Assembly (NCBI RefSeq): GCF_016464305.1 | Contig: NZ_JAEIOJ010000006.1 | Location: forward strand, 331,461-395,460 | Direction of reading: 5' to 3' | Source: Umezawaea beigongshangensis | Lineage (GTDB): Bacteria; Actinomycetota; Actinomycetes; Mycobacteriales; Pseudonocardiaceae | Length of the DNA stretch: 64,000 nt | Part shown: positions 26,676 through 35,366 of the stretch, one piece after another | How the letters are laid out: every line of letters starts with the position of its first letter | How positions within the stretch are numbered: the first letter of the stretch is position 1 | Notes under the pieces: generated by a model | Database searches by the model: none | The model's input: the letters and a program-made list of their open reading frames with translations, nothing else | What the model was told of the DNA's origin: nothing | Made by a program: the position numbers and the translations under genes

Positions 26676-28729
26676 CGCGGGAGCTGGTGCGGTCGCCGGA
26701 CGACCTGCGCCACCTGCTCGCGCACGTGCACCTCGTCGAGCAGCGGGTCCGGCGGGCGGTGGCGGCGCGGCGCGCCACCGATCCCGCCCCCGACGACCCC
26801 TACCGCGGCCTCTACCTCACCCCCGAGTCCGTGGATCGCATCCTCGACGCCCCGAGCACCCCGGCGCAGCCGGTGATCCCGACGCCGACCGCCCCCGGCA
26901 CCCGGCTGCACCGGCTCGCCGAGCGGTTCGGGCTCGGCGCGCTGGACGTCGAGCTCCTCCTCGTCGCCGTCGCGCCGGAGCTCGACGCGAGGTTCGAGCG
27001 CCTCTACGGCTACCTCAACGACGATGTGACCCGCCGCCGCCCCACCGCCGGGCTCGCCCTGGAGCTGTGCGGCCTGCCGGCGGCCGGACCGGGCCGGTTC
27101 CTCCTCTCGCCGACCGCGCCGCTGGTCGCGGGCGGCCTCGTGGAGGTCCACGACGACGACCGGCCCGCGCTGTCGCGCACCCTGCGGGTGCCGGACCGCG
27201 TGGTGGCCCACCTGCTCGGCGACGACGAGCCCGACGTCGCGCTGCGCGGCCTCGCCGTGGTGCGGACCGGCCCGGCGCAGACCGAGGACCCGGTGGTGGA
27301 GCGGGTCGCGGCGGCGATCGGCACCGGCCTGGTGCACCTGAGCGGCACCGACGGCGACGCCGCCGAGATCGCCGTCGCCGGACTCGCCCGCACCGGCCGC
27401 GGCGCGGTCGTGCTGGACGTGACCGCTCTCGCCGAGCTGACCGCGACGGCGTCCGCGACCGTGCTGCCCGCCCTGGTGCGGGAGGCGCGGCTGCGCGGCG
27501 GCGGCGTCGTGCTCGGCCCGGTCGAGTCGCTCGACCCGCGCCGCCCGGAACGCCTGGCGCTGCTGCGCGCGCTGATCGCGCGCGCCACCGGCGTGCCGCT
27601 GGTGGTGCACGGCGCGCACGGCTGGGACCCGCTGTGGGCGGCGCGCGGTCCGCTGGTGATCGGTGTGCCGCGCCCCGGCACGCGGCAGCGCGCCGAGCGC
27701 TGGCGGCGCGCGCTCACCGACGCCGCCGGTCGCGAGCCCGAGCTGGGTGGCGCCGAGCTGGCCGAGGTCGTGGCGCCCCTGCGGCTGACCGCGGAGCAGG
27801 TGCGCCGCGCGGCGGCCGTCGCGGTGGCCCTGGCGTCGCTGGAGGAGCGTCCCGTCGCGGCCGACGACGTGCGCGCGGCCGTGCGGGCGCAGAACGGCGC
27901 GGGACTGGAGCGGCTCGCGCGACGCATCACCCCGGCCGTGCGGCGGGACGACCTGGTGCTGCCGCCGCGGACCCGGACGCAGCTCGCCGAGCTGATCACC
28001 CGCGCGCGGCACCGCGACCAGGTGCTCGGCCGGTGGGGGATGCGGCCGGGAGGAGGCAGGGGACGCGGGGTGCTGGCGCTGTTCGCGGGGGAGTCGGGCA
28101 CCGGCAAGACCATGTCCGCCGAGGTGGTGGCCGCCGAACTGGGCGTGGAGCTGTACGTCGTGGACCTCTCCGCCGTCGTGGACAAGTACGTGGGGGAGAC
28201 CGAGAAGAACCTGGAGCGGATCTTCACCGAGGCCGCCCACGTCAACGGCGTGCTGCTGTTCGACGAGGCCGACGCCGTGTTCGGGAAGCGGTCGCAGGTC
28301 AAGGACGCGCACGACCGGCACGCCAACGTCGAGTCGGCCTACCTGTTGCAGCGCATGGAGTCCTTCGACGGCATCGCCGTGCTCACCACGAACCTGCGCG
28401 CCAACCTGGACGAGGCGTTCACCCGCCGCCTGGACGTGGTGGCCGACTTCCCCGTGCCGGACGCCGCGGGACGGCTGGCGCTGTGGGACCGCTGCCTGGG
28501 CACCGCGCTGCCGCGCGGCGACGACCTCGACCTGGAGTTCTGCGCGCGGCGCTTCGAGCTGGCCGGCGGCTCCATCCGCGCGTGCGCGATCACCGCCGCC
28601 TACCTCGCCGCCGACACCGGCCGCCCGGTCGGCATGGCGCAGGTGATGACGGCGGTCGTGCAGGAGTACCGCAAGCTCGGGCGGCTGCTGCTGGAGAGCG
28701 AGTTCGGTCCGTGGCTCGACGGCACCTGA
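26672..28729 (+). CDS. CIS AAA+ ATPase (Pvc15/Afp15-like)
   Basis: GTG at 26672, 685 residues. The N-terminal 430 residues are a helical region with a vestigial AAA-like fold, as in other CIS ATPases. The functional AAA+ module has Walker A GESGTGKT at 473-480, Walker B VLLFDEAD at 527-534 and sensor 1 VLTTNLRAN near 570. In this family the ATPase is thought to assist particle assembly or effector loading in the cytoplasm. A 136-base gap with a small GTTGCCC/GGGCAAC inverted repeat separates it from the sheath gene. Confidence 0.92.
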   Translation: MTRELVRSPDDLRHLLAHVHLVEQRVRRAVAARRATDPAPDDPYRGLYLTPESVDRILDAPSTPAQPVIPTPTAPGTRLHRLAERFGLGALDVELLLVAVAPELDARFERLYGYLNDDVTRRRPTAGLALELCGLPAAGPGRFLLSPTAPLVAGGLVEVHDDDRPALSRTLRVPDRVVAHLLGDDEPDVALRGLAVVRTGPAQTEDPVVERVAAAIGTGLVHLSGTDGDAAEIAVAGLARTGRGAVVLDVTALAELTATASATVLPALVREARLRGGGVVLGPVESLDPRRPERLALLRALIARATGVPLVVHGAHGWDPLWAARGPLVIGVPRPGTRQRAERWRRALTDAAGREPELGGAELAEVVAPLRLTAEQVRRAAAVAVALASLEERPVAADDVRAAVRAQNGAGLERLARRITPAVRRDDLVLPPRTRTQLAELITRARHRDQVLGRWGMRPGGGRGRGVLALFAGESGTGKTMSAEVVAAELGVELYVVDLSAVVDKYVGETEKNLERIFTEAAHVNGVLLFDEADAVFGKRSQVKDAHDRHANVESAYLLQRMESFDGIAVLTTNLRANLDEAFTRRLDVVADFPVPDAAGRLALWDRCLGTALPRGDDLDLEFCARRFELAGGSIRACAITAAYLAADTGRPVGMAQVMTAVVQEYRKLGRLLLESEFGPWLDGT

Positions 28730-28865
28730 GTGGCCGCCGCGTTCGCGCCGGTGCCCGGCGGAGGCAGCCGCGTTGCCCCCGGCGAGGGCTCGCCGAACCT
28801 GTTGGCGGGCAACGGCGACGGACGAGCATCTGAGCAGACCGAAGCGATCTGCCGAAGGAGCGAAC

Positions 28866-30380
28866 ATGCCGTCGTACCTCTCCCCGGGCGTGTACGTGGA
28901 GGAGGTCCAGACCGGGGCCAGGCCCATCGAGGGGGTCGGCACGGCCGTCGCCGCCTTCGTCGGCTTCGCCGAGTCCGGGCCGTTCCACGAACCGCTGCTG
29001 GTCACCAGCTGGGACCAGTACCAGCAGCGGTTCGGCGGGTTCACCGAGGGCACCTACCTCGCCCACGCCGTGTACGGCTACTTCGCCAACGGCGGCGGCA
29101 CGGCCTACGTGGTCCGCGTCGGCGGCCCGGCGCGCGCCGAGGTGCCGGAGGCCGATCCGGTGGCGCTCGGCGGCTTCCAGGTCCGCGCGCTGCCGGGGAC
29201 GAACGCCGAGGTGACCGTGGAGGTCGCCGACGCGGACGGCGAGAACCCGCCGGAGGACCGCTTCAAGCTGCTGGTCCGGCAGAACGGCAAGGTGGTCGAG
29301 ACGTTCGACGTGTCCACGCGACGCAACGTCAAGGGCAACGTCGTCACCCAGGTCCGCGAGCGCTCGAAGCTCGTCGAGGTCGTCGAACCGCAGGGCGCGG
29401 TGCAGGGACGCCCGGACAAGCAGACCGTCACCGTGCCAGCCGCGCCGCCGCGCGACGGCGGCCTGGCGAAGCTCGACGCCGGTGAGTACGTCGGTGACGC
29501 CGAGGCCAGGACCGGGTTCGCCGGGCTCGAAGCGATCGACGAGATCACGATCGTCGCCGCGCCCGACCTGATGAGCGCCCACCAGCAGGGCGCGATCGAC
29601 GCCGAGGGCGTGAAGACCGCGCAGCTCGCGATCATCGCGCACTGCGAGCAGATGGGCGACCGGGTCGCGGTGCTCGACCCGCCACCCGGCCTCAACGCCC
29701 AGCAGGTGCGGTCGTGGCGGCTGGACGGCGCCGGGTACGACTCGCGCTACGCGACCCTCTACTACCCGTGGATCACGGTGTTCGACCCGGCCACCGGCCG
29801 CAACACCACGGTCCCGCCGAGCGGCCACGTCGCCGGTGTGTGGGCGCGCAGCGACGCCGAGCGCGGCGTCCACAAGGCCCCGGCCAACGAGGTGATCCGC
29901 GGTGCGGTGGACCTCGACGTGCGGCTCAGCAAGAACGAGCAGGACCTGCTCAACCCGATCGGGGTGAACTGCGTGCGGCCGTTCCCCGGCCGCGGCGTCC
30001 GGGTGTGGGGCGCGCGCACCCTGTCCTCCGACCCGGCGTGGCGCTACCTCAACGTGCGCAGGCTGTTCAACTACTTCGAGGAGTCGATCCTGCTGGGCAC
30101 CCAGTGGGTCGTGTTCGAGCCGAACGACGACCGGCTGTGGTCGAGCATCCGGCGCAACGTCACCGCGTTCCTGACCGAGGAGTGGCGCAGGGGAGCGCTG
30201 TTCGGCCGCACCGCCGCCGAGGCGTTCTACGTCAAGTGCGACCGGGACAACAACCCGCAGGAGTCGATCGACCTCGGCCAGGTGGTGTGCGAGATCGGTG
30301 TCGCACCGGTGAAACCGGCGGAGTTCGTGATCTTCCGGCTCTCCCAGTTCTCCGACAGCACCAGCCTCGTCGACGAGTGA
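28866..30380 (+). CDS. CIS contractile sheath protein (Cis2-like)
   Basis: ATG at 28866 after GAAGGAG; 504 residues. Classic phage-tail sheath N-terminus SYLSPGVYVEEV, then TAVAAFVGFAESGPF and GGTAYVVRVGG. The conserved C-terminal half includes PPSGHVAGVWARSDAERGVH, NPIGVNCVRPFPGRGVRVWG and the closing domain that links subunits. It forms the outer tube that contracts. Only one sheath gene is present, unlike Afp/Pvc clusters, which have two to four. Confidence 0.97.
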   Translation: MPSYLSPGVYVEEVQTGARPIEGVGTAVAAFVGFAESGPFHEPLLVTSWDQYQQRFGGFTEGTYLAHAVYGYFANGGGTAYVVRVGGPARAEVPEADPVALGGFQVRALPGTNAEVTVEVADADGENPPEDRFKLLVRQNGKVVETFDVSTRRNVKGNVVTQVRERSKLVEVVEPQGAVQGRPDKQTVTVPAAPPRDGGLAKLDAGEYVGDAEARTGFAGLEAIDEITIVAAPDLMSAHQQGAIDAEGVKTAQLAIIAHCEQMGDRVAVLDPPPGLNAQQVRSWRLDGAGYDSRYATLYYPWITVFDPATGRNTTVPPSGHVAGVWARSDAERGVHKAPANEVIRGAVDLDVRLSKNEQDLLNPIGVNCVRPFPGRGVRVWGARTLSSDPAWRYLNVRRLFNYFEESILLGTQWVVFEPNDDRLWSSIRRNVTAFLTEEWRRGALFGRTAAEAFYVKCDRDNNPQESIDLGQVVCEIGVAPVKPAEFVIFRLSQFSDSTSLVDE

Positions 30381-30423
30381 GAGCACGGCCAGAGACCGCA
30401 CGGCAAGGCGATGAGGAGAAGAG

Positions 30424-30864
30424 ATGGCAGAGGGCGACGCACTCTCCACGCACGTGTTCGGCGTCCAGCTCGGCGGCTACCTGGTCGAGTCGGTCCAGGA
30501 GATCAGCGGGCTGACGGTGGAGGAGGAGGTCGTGGAGGTCAGGCAGGTGACCTCCGACGGCAAGCAGATCATCCGCAAGCAGCCCGGCGCGCGGCAGAGC
30601 GGCGAGATCACCATCGTGCGCGGACTGGACAAGAGCAGCTCGTTCACCGACTGGATCAAGGAGACCCTCAACAAGGGGGCCGTGAACGCCGCCCGCCAGA
30701 ACCTCACCATCGAGATCAAGGACTCGGAGTCGCAGACCGTGCGCCGCATCCAGCTCATGCAGGGGTGGGCGAGCAAGTGGGAGGGCCCGTCGCTCAAGGC
30801 GGGCGAGTCCAGCGCCGCGACCGAGACGGTGACCATCACGTTCGAGGAGATCGTGGTCGAATGA
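30424..30864 (+). CDS. CIS inner tube protein 1
   Basis: ATG at 30424 behind GAGGAGAAG; 146 residues. An Hcp/gp19-like tube fold is indicated by YLVESVQEISGLTVEEEVVE, GEITIVRGLDKSSSFTDWI and the C-terminal TVTITFEEIVV. Its hexamers stack to form the tube driven into the target. It follows the sheath as in phage tails. A diverged second tube-type gene lies at 34184. Confidence 0.93.
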   Translation: MAEGDALSTHVFGVQLGGYLVESVQEISGLTVEEEVVEVRQVTSDGKQIIRKQPGARQSGEITIVRGLDKSSSFTDWIKETLNKGAVNAARQNLTIEIKDSESQTVRRIQLMQGWASKWEGPSLKAGESSAATETVTITFEEIVVE

Positions 30865-31313
30865 GACGGCGCTCCGTCACCGCGGGTGGCCTCGACGAAC
30901 TGCTGGAGACCGCGGAGCGGCCGGAGCAGCGGTCCGGGCCCGACCCGCGCACCGAGTTCGCGTTCGAGCTGCCGCGCGGCTACCTCGACCCGGACGGCGT
31001 GCTCCACCGGCACGGCACGATGCGCCTGGCGACCGCGCGGGACGAGCTGCGGCCGCAGATCGACCTGCGGGTCAAGGAGAACCCGGCGTACCTGAGCGTC
31101 GTGCTGCTCGCCCAGGTGATCACCTCCATCGGCTCGGTCACCGACGTGCACGCGGGCGTCGTCGAGCAGATGTACGCCACCGACATCGCGTTCCTCCAGG
31201 ACTTCTACCGGCGGATCAACAGCGAGGGGCACACCCTCGCGGCCGTCACGTGCCCGCTGTGCAGCGGCTCGTTCGAGGTCGACCTGGCCGGTGGCCGCCT
31301 GGGGGAATCGTGA
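30861..31313 (+). CDS. Phage tail assembly protein-like CIS component
   Basis: ATG at 30861 overlaps the tube stop (ATGA); 150 residues. Features include FELPRGYLDPDGVLHRHGTM, then a region (NPAYLSVVLLAQVITSIGSV) typical of the T4 gp24/Mu gp41-like tail assembly group, and a C-terminal CPLC that may bind metal. It probably acts as a chaperone or adaptor during tail building. The position right after the tube gene is the one used by tail assembly chaperones in phages. Confidence 0.8.
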   Translation: MRRRSVTAGGLDELLETAERPEQRSGPDPRTEFAFELPRGYLDPDGVLHRHGTMRLATARDELRPQIDLRVKENPAYLSVVLLAQVITSIGSVTDVHAGVVEQMYATDIAFLQDFYRRINSEGHTLAAVTCPLCSGSFEVDLAGGRLGES

Positions 31314-31468
31314 CGTACGCGGTCGACCGGCTGCACGAGGAGGTCGCGTACGTGGCCTACCACTTCCACTGGCCGAGGGACGCGATCCTCGACCTCACCC
31401 ACCACGAGCGGCAGCGCTGGGTGCGGGAGATCGCGCGGATCAACACGCGGATCAACGAGGGCGGATGA
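31310..31468 (+). CDS. Small CIS protein, DUF6760-like
   Basis: GTG at 31310 overlaps the preceding stop; 52 residues (VTYAVDRLHEEVAYVAYHF at the start, LTHHERQRWVREIARIN near the end). The family is short and found in actinobacterial CIS operons between the assembly protein and the long repetitive protein. Function unknown. It resembles the second product of the phage tail-assembly-chaperone gene pair in size and position. Confidence 0.75.
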   Translation: MTYAVDRLHEEVAYVAYHFHWPRDAILDLTHHERQRWVREIARINTRINEGG

Positions 31469-31472
31469 GCCG

Positions 31473-34163
31473 GTGAGCATCTGGGACAGGTTCCGACCCC
31501 GGCCCGGCGCCCCGGCGGCGGAACGGGCGCCGGTCCCGTCGGCCGCCGCCGGGGTTCCTCCCCCGGACGGCGGGTGGCGCGCGGTGCCGCCGTCGCCGAC
31601 CACCGTGCAGCTCGACGCGGTCGGCGTCTCCGACGGCCTGCGCTTCCGCTCGCGCCTGGCCTCCTGGCAGAACCCGGTCCTGGCCTCGGAACCGGGGCAC
31701 GCCGTCCTGTCCTCGGCACCGGCGGGACTCGTGCACGGCGTGCTGCGTCCCGTCCAGCGCGCGGAGCGTCCGGGAGGGAGCCGGTTGCTGCTGGCCGTGC
31801 CCGGTGCTGCGCCCGCCCCGGTGGAGCGCGCGGCGGACCCGGCCGACGCGGCGCGGCGTGCCGCGGCCGTGCGGCCCACGCGCACGCGGCCCCCGCTCGC
31901 GGCGGCGCGGACACCGGTCGTGGCGCGCAGACCGCTGCCGGCGGTGGGTGCTGGGGTGACCGCTCCGCCGGTGCAGCGCGCCGCCGCGGGGAACGACGAC
32001 ACGACGGCCCCCGTGCTCGGTGGCGCGCCCCGGCGCCCGCCCGCCGCCGGGAACCGGGCCGGGATCGGTTCGCCCCTGCCGGGGCTGCCGGTCACCGCCG
32101 TGGTTCCCGGTGGGCGGCGCGAGGTGCAACCGCCCACCAGGACGCGGCCCCGGCCCGTCGCCGGGTCCACCGGAACCCCGGTCGTGCTGCCCAGGGTGGC
32201 CGTCGCGGCGCGACCGGCCGCTGCGCCGGTCCAGCGGTCGCGACCGCTGCTCGCCGGACGACCGCTGAGCGCGGGCACCGCAGCGGCGGAGGGGTCCAGC
32301 GCTCCCGGCCGGACCACCGGCGGACGAGGTCCGGTGGTCCGCCCGAACTGGCCGCTGGCGGCTGGCGGCGGTCCGTCCACACCGGACGGTTCCGGCGGTG
32401 GGCGGCGGGAGGCGGTCGCGCCGCGACCACCCCGCGACGGCGCACGCCCCGCCGTTCAGCGCACGGGAACCTCCGCCGCGCGGATCTCCTGGTGGCGCAC
32501 CGAACCGCGCGACGGTGGGGAGGGGACGGCCCGGAGCGCGGAGCCGGTCCTCCAGCGGGCCGCGCGGAGCCCGCTGGCGCGGTGGAGGTCGCCGAGACGA
32601 GAGCCCGAACCGCGGGGCGCGACGAGCGGAACTCCCGCCTCGCCGTCGGACAGCCGCTCGCCGGGGCCGGCGCCGGGAACTCCCGTGCTGCGCAGCGCGG
32701 TGACGGCCGGCGGTGCCGCGTCGCGGAGCCCGTCGCCGCCGACCGCGGCGTCGCTGCTCCGCAGGGCCGTGCGCCGCAACCCGGTCGCGGGGTCTCCGGC
32801 CGCGCGTGACCACGCGGCCCCCGCCGTGCCGCAGCCGACCGCGCGGAGATCCGCCGCCGGGGAACCGGCCGAGCGGACGACGGCCGCTGGAGAGCCGCCC
32901 GCCAGGACGCGGGCCGTGCCGAGGTCGCCCTCCGGGAAGTCGACCGGGACACCGGTCGCGCGGAAATCGGTACCCGCGGAACCGGTGGGACGACCGGCGG
33001 TGCGGGAGGAGACCTCCGGGGAGCCCGTCGGGAGAACAGCCGTGCGGGCATCGGCTGCCGGGACACCGGCCGGGCGGGAAGCGCCCCCCGGCGAGTCGCC
33101 CGCCCGGACACCGGCCGCGCGGAGATCCACCGCCGAGCAGTCGGCCGGAGGGCCGGTCGTGCGGAGATCGGCCGGAGCACCGGTCGTGCGGGGATCGGTC
33201 GCCGGGGAAACCGCTGGGGCACCGGTGGTGCGGAGATCGGCTGGAGCACCGGTCGTGCGGGGATCGACCGCCGAGCAGTCGGCCGGGACACCGGTCGTGC
33301 AGAGATCGGCTGAAGCGTCGGTCGTGCGGGGATCGGTCGCCGGGAAGACGGTGGGGACACCGGTTGTGCGGGGATCGACCGCCGAGCAGTCGGCCGGAGG
33401 GCCGGTCGTGCGGGGATCGGCTGGAGCGCCGGTCGTGCGGGGATCGGCTCCTCGGGAAACGGTCGGGACACCGGCTGCGCGGGCATCGGTCGCCGGAGAG
33501 CCCGCCGGGGCACCGGTCGTGCGGAGGTCGGCCGATCCGGCGTCCGCCGACCGGGGGAGAACCGGCGTGCGGACCGGCACCACCGGGCTTCCGGTGGTGC
33601 CGGTCGTGCGGACCGCGGCCCTCGCCGAGCCGGCCGTCCAGCGGGCGGCCGGTCGGCGTCCGGCCGTCCGCGAGGCGACGACGCCCGGCAGCGCGGTCGT
33701 GCGGCCGGAACAGGTGCGGAGCGGACCCGGCTCGACCCGGCGGGAGGACCCCCGGAGCGAGGTCGTCCAGCGGCGTGCCGTGCGGCCGGAACCCGCGCGG
33801 TCGTCCCGTGGGACACCGAACCCGCTCCCGGTGGCCGCGTCCGCGCCGTCGGTCCCACCACCTCCGGTCCTGCCTCCGGTTCCGAGCCGTCCCGCGCCGA
33901 GCACGTCCGTTCCCCGCCCGAACGGTGTCGTGCAGCGCGAGGGCGTGGCGGGGGTCCCGCCGGGGGTGCCGGTGTCGGTCTCGGTCGCGCCGAGGTCGTC
34001 TCCCCCGACCGCCGGGGACGAGCCACGCCCGGCGAACCGGCCGGCGGCACCCGACCTCGACGACCTGGCCCGGCGGCTCATCGGGCCGGTGCTCGGCCAG
34101 GTGCGGGCCGAGCTGCGCCGGGGGCGGGAACGCATCGGGCGGCCGCACGACGGCCGCCGCTGA
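31473..34163 (+). CDS. Long repetitive disordered CIS protein
   Basis: GTG at 31473, 896 residues. The ends look conserved: MSIWDRFRPRPG at the start and DLDDLARRLIGPVLGQVRAE at the end. The middle is Pro/Ala/Arg/Gly/Ser/Thr-rich, predicted disordered, and from about residue 555 to 690 consists of tandem 10-13 residue units such as GAPVVRGSVAGE and GTPVVRGSTAEQ. Phage tape-measure genes occupy this position (after the assembly chaperones), so a length-setting or lumen-cargo role is plausible. It lacks the helical character of true tape measures. No enzyme motif is visible. Strong antisense shadows exist but this frame is fixed by its neighbours. Confidence 0.75.
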   Translation: MSIWDRFRPRPGAPAAERAPVPSAAAGVPPPDGGWRAVPPSPTTVQLDAVGVSDGLRFRSRLASWQNPVLASEPGHAVLSSAPAGLVHGVLRPVQRAERPGGSRLLLAVPGAAPAPVERAADPADAARRAAAVRPTRTRPPLAAARTPVVARRPLPAVGAGVTAPPVQRAAAGNDDTTAPVLGGAPRRPPAAGNRAGIGSPLPGLPVTAVVPGGRREVQPPTRTRPRPVAGSTGTPVVLPRVAVAARPAAAPVQRSRPLLAGRPLSAGTAAAEGSSAPGRTTGGRGPVVRPNWPLAAGGGPSTPDGSGGGRREAVAPRPPRDGARPAVQRTGTSAARISWWRTEPRDGGEGTARSAEPVLQRAARSPLARWRSPRREPEPRGATSGTPASPSDSRSPGPAPGTPVLRSAVTAGGAASRSPSPPTAASLLRRAVRRNPVAGSPAARDHAAPAVPQPTARRSAAGEPAERTTAAGEPPARTRAVPRSPSGKSTGTPVARKSVPAEPVGRPAVREETSGEPVGRTAVRASAAGTPAGREAPPGESPARTPAARRSTAEQSAGGPVVRRSAGAPVVRGSVAGETAGAPVVRRSAGAPVVRGSTAEQSAGTPVVQRSAEASVVRGSVAGKTVGTPVVRGSTAEQSAGGPVVRGSAGAPVVRGSAPRETVGTPAARASVAGEPAGAPVVRRSADPASADRGRTGVRTGTTGLPVVPVVRTAALAEPAVQRAAGRRPAVREATTPGSAVVRPEQVRSGPGSTRREDPRSEVVQRRAVRPEPARSSRGTPNPLPVAASAPSVPPPPVLPPVPSRPAPSTSVPRPNGVVQREGVAGVPPGVPVSVSVAPRSSPPTAGDEPRPANRPAAPDLDDLARRLIGPVLGQVRAELRRGRERIGRPHDGRR
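33139..33543 (+). repeat. Tandem repeats inside the disordered CIS gene
   Basis: Roughly 36-39-base and 75-base periodic units built on GCCGGTCGTGCGGGGATCG, encoding PVVRGS-type motifs about a dozen times. They stay in frame, so copy number changes would alter protein length without frameshift. Confidence 0.75.
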
Positions 34164-34183
34164 GCGGTCACGAGGAGAGTGCG

Positions 34184-34609
34184 ATGACGGACGACATCTT
34201 CGCGACGAGCGTGTTCTTCACGCTCGCCATCGGGGGCAACGACCTCGGCGCGTTCCACACGTGCACCGGTCTCGGCGCCGAGGTGCAGATCGAGCAGTTC
34301 GCGGAGGGGGGCAACAACGGCTTCGCCTGGCAGCTCCCCGGGCGGATCACCTGGACCAACATCACGCTCACCAGGCCCGTCACCGCCGACACGACCAAGG
34401 TCGCGCGGTGGCTCGACCAGGTGATCCAGCGGGTCGAGCCCAAGGACGGCGAGATCGTCGCCCTCAAACCCGACCTGAGCCCGATCGTGAGCTGGCAGGT
34501 GCTCGGGATCGTCCCGGTCCGCTGGCAGGGCCCCTCCTTCGACCCGACCAGCTCGCAGGCCGCCGTCGAGACGCTGGAGATCGCCCACGAGGGCCTGCGC
34601 CCCACCTGA
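34184..34609 (+). CDS. CIS inner tube protein 2 / tube initiator
   Basis: ATG at 34184 after CGAGGAGAG; 141 residues. Same fold family as the first tube protein but clearly diverged: FFTLAIGGNDLGAFHTCTGL, QLPGRITWTNITLTRP and the C-terminal VETLEIAHEGL. In Afp and Pvc particles a second tube paralogue (Afp5-like) forms the first rings on the baseplate. Its location just before the LysM adaptor and spike supports that role. Confidence 0.9.
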   Translation: MTDDIFATSVFFTLAIGGNDLGAFHTCTGLGAEVQIEQFAEGGNNGFAWQLPGRITWTNITLTRPVTADTTKVARWLDQVIQRVEPKDGEIVALKPDLSPIVSWQVLGIVPVRWQGPSFDPTSSQAAVETLEIAHEGLRPT

Positions 34610-34646
34610 GCACCGCACCCCACCCCGGCAACGCAGGAGGAGCACC

Positions 34647-35366
34647 ATGCCGTCCAGGCGCACCAGCAGGGCCCGCGCCCAGCTCACCGTGATGGAACCG
34701 CCCGCCAAGGTCGGCGCCAAGCCCGGCGGCACGATCGCGCGGGTCCAGCTCCAGTTCAACCCGGACAAGCTCTCGCTGAGCAAGTCGACCGAGTGGCGGC
34801 GCGAACCGGCCCGGATGGCGGAGCAGGCGTCGCTGCCGGAGTTCGTGGGCAGCGGGCCGCGCTCGCTGTCGCTGGAGGTGTTCCTCGACGCCACCTCCAC
34901 CCACGACAAGTCGGTGGAGAAGAAGGTGGAGCAGCTGATGCTGGCGTGCGTGCCCACCCCCAAGAGCCTGGCGGCGAAGAAACCGGCGAGCCCGTGGGTC
35001 CGGTTCGACTGGGGCACCGCCACCACGACCGCGTTCGACGGCGTGCTCACGACGTTCTCCGTCGCCTACTCGCTGTTCGACGTCGACGGGACGCCGCTGC
35101 GCGCCACCTGCTCGCTCGCGATCGAGGAGGCGGGGGTCGGCACACCGGGACAGAACCCGACGTCGGGGTCGCTGGACGCGCGCAGCACGCACCGGGTGGT
35201 GGCGGGCGACAGCCTTCCGCTGCTGGCGTGGCGGGAGTACGGGGACGCCACGGCGTGGCGGGTGATCGCCGAGGCCAACGACATCGACGACCCGATGGTC
35301 CTCGCGCCGGGCAGGGAACTCGTCGTGCCCGGCCTGGACGAGCTGGAGAGCGGGGTGTCCCGGTGA
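34647..35366 (+). CDS. LysM-containing baseplate/tube adaptor (Afp7/Pvc7-like)
   Basis: ATG at 34647 with the excellent site GGAGGAG; 239 residues. The first ~170 residues form the CIS tube-adaptor domain (VQLQFNPDKLSLSKSTEW is the family hallmark). A LysM-like module follows at about 181-232 (THRVVAGDSLPLLAWREYGD, then APGRELVVPGL). It joins tube and spike, resembling T4 gp53 or gpX. The stop overlaps the next GTG. Confidence 0.92.
   Translation: MPSRRTSRARAQLTVMEPPAKVGAKPGGTIARVQLQFNPDKLSLSKSTEWRREPARMAEQASLPEFVGSGPRSLSLEVFLDATSTHDKSVEKKVEQLMLACVPTPKSLAAKKPASPWVRFDWGTATTTAFDGVLTTFSVAYSLFDVDGTPLRATCSLAIEEAGVGTPGQNPTSGSLDARSTHRVVAGDSLPLLAWREYGDATAWRVIAEANDIDDPMVLAPGRELVVPGLDELESGVSR

Noticed and set aside
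33139..33543. Possible CRISPR or mobile repeat array
   Set aside because: The repeats stay in one coding frame with no unique spacers; they are protein repeats.
31452..34148. Large minus-strand frame opposite the repetitive CIS gene
   Set aside because: It mirrors the repeats of the plus-strand gene. The plus frame joins neighbours with normal spacing and has conserved-looking ends.
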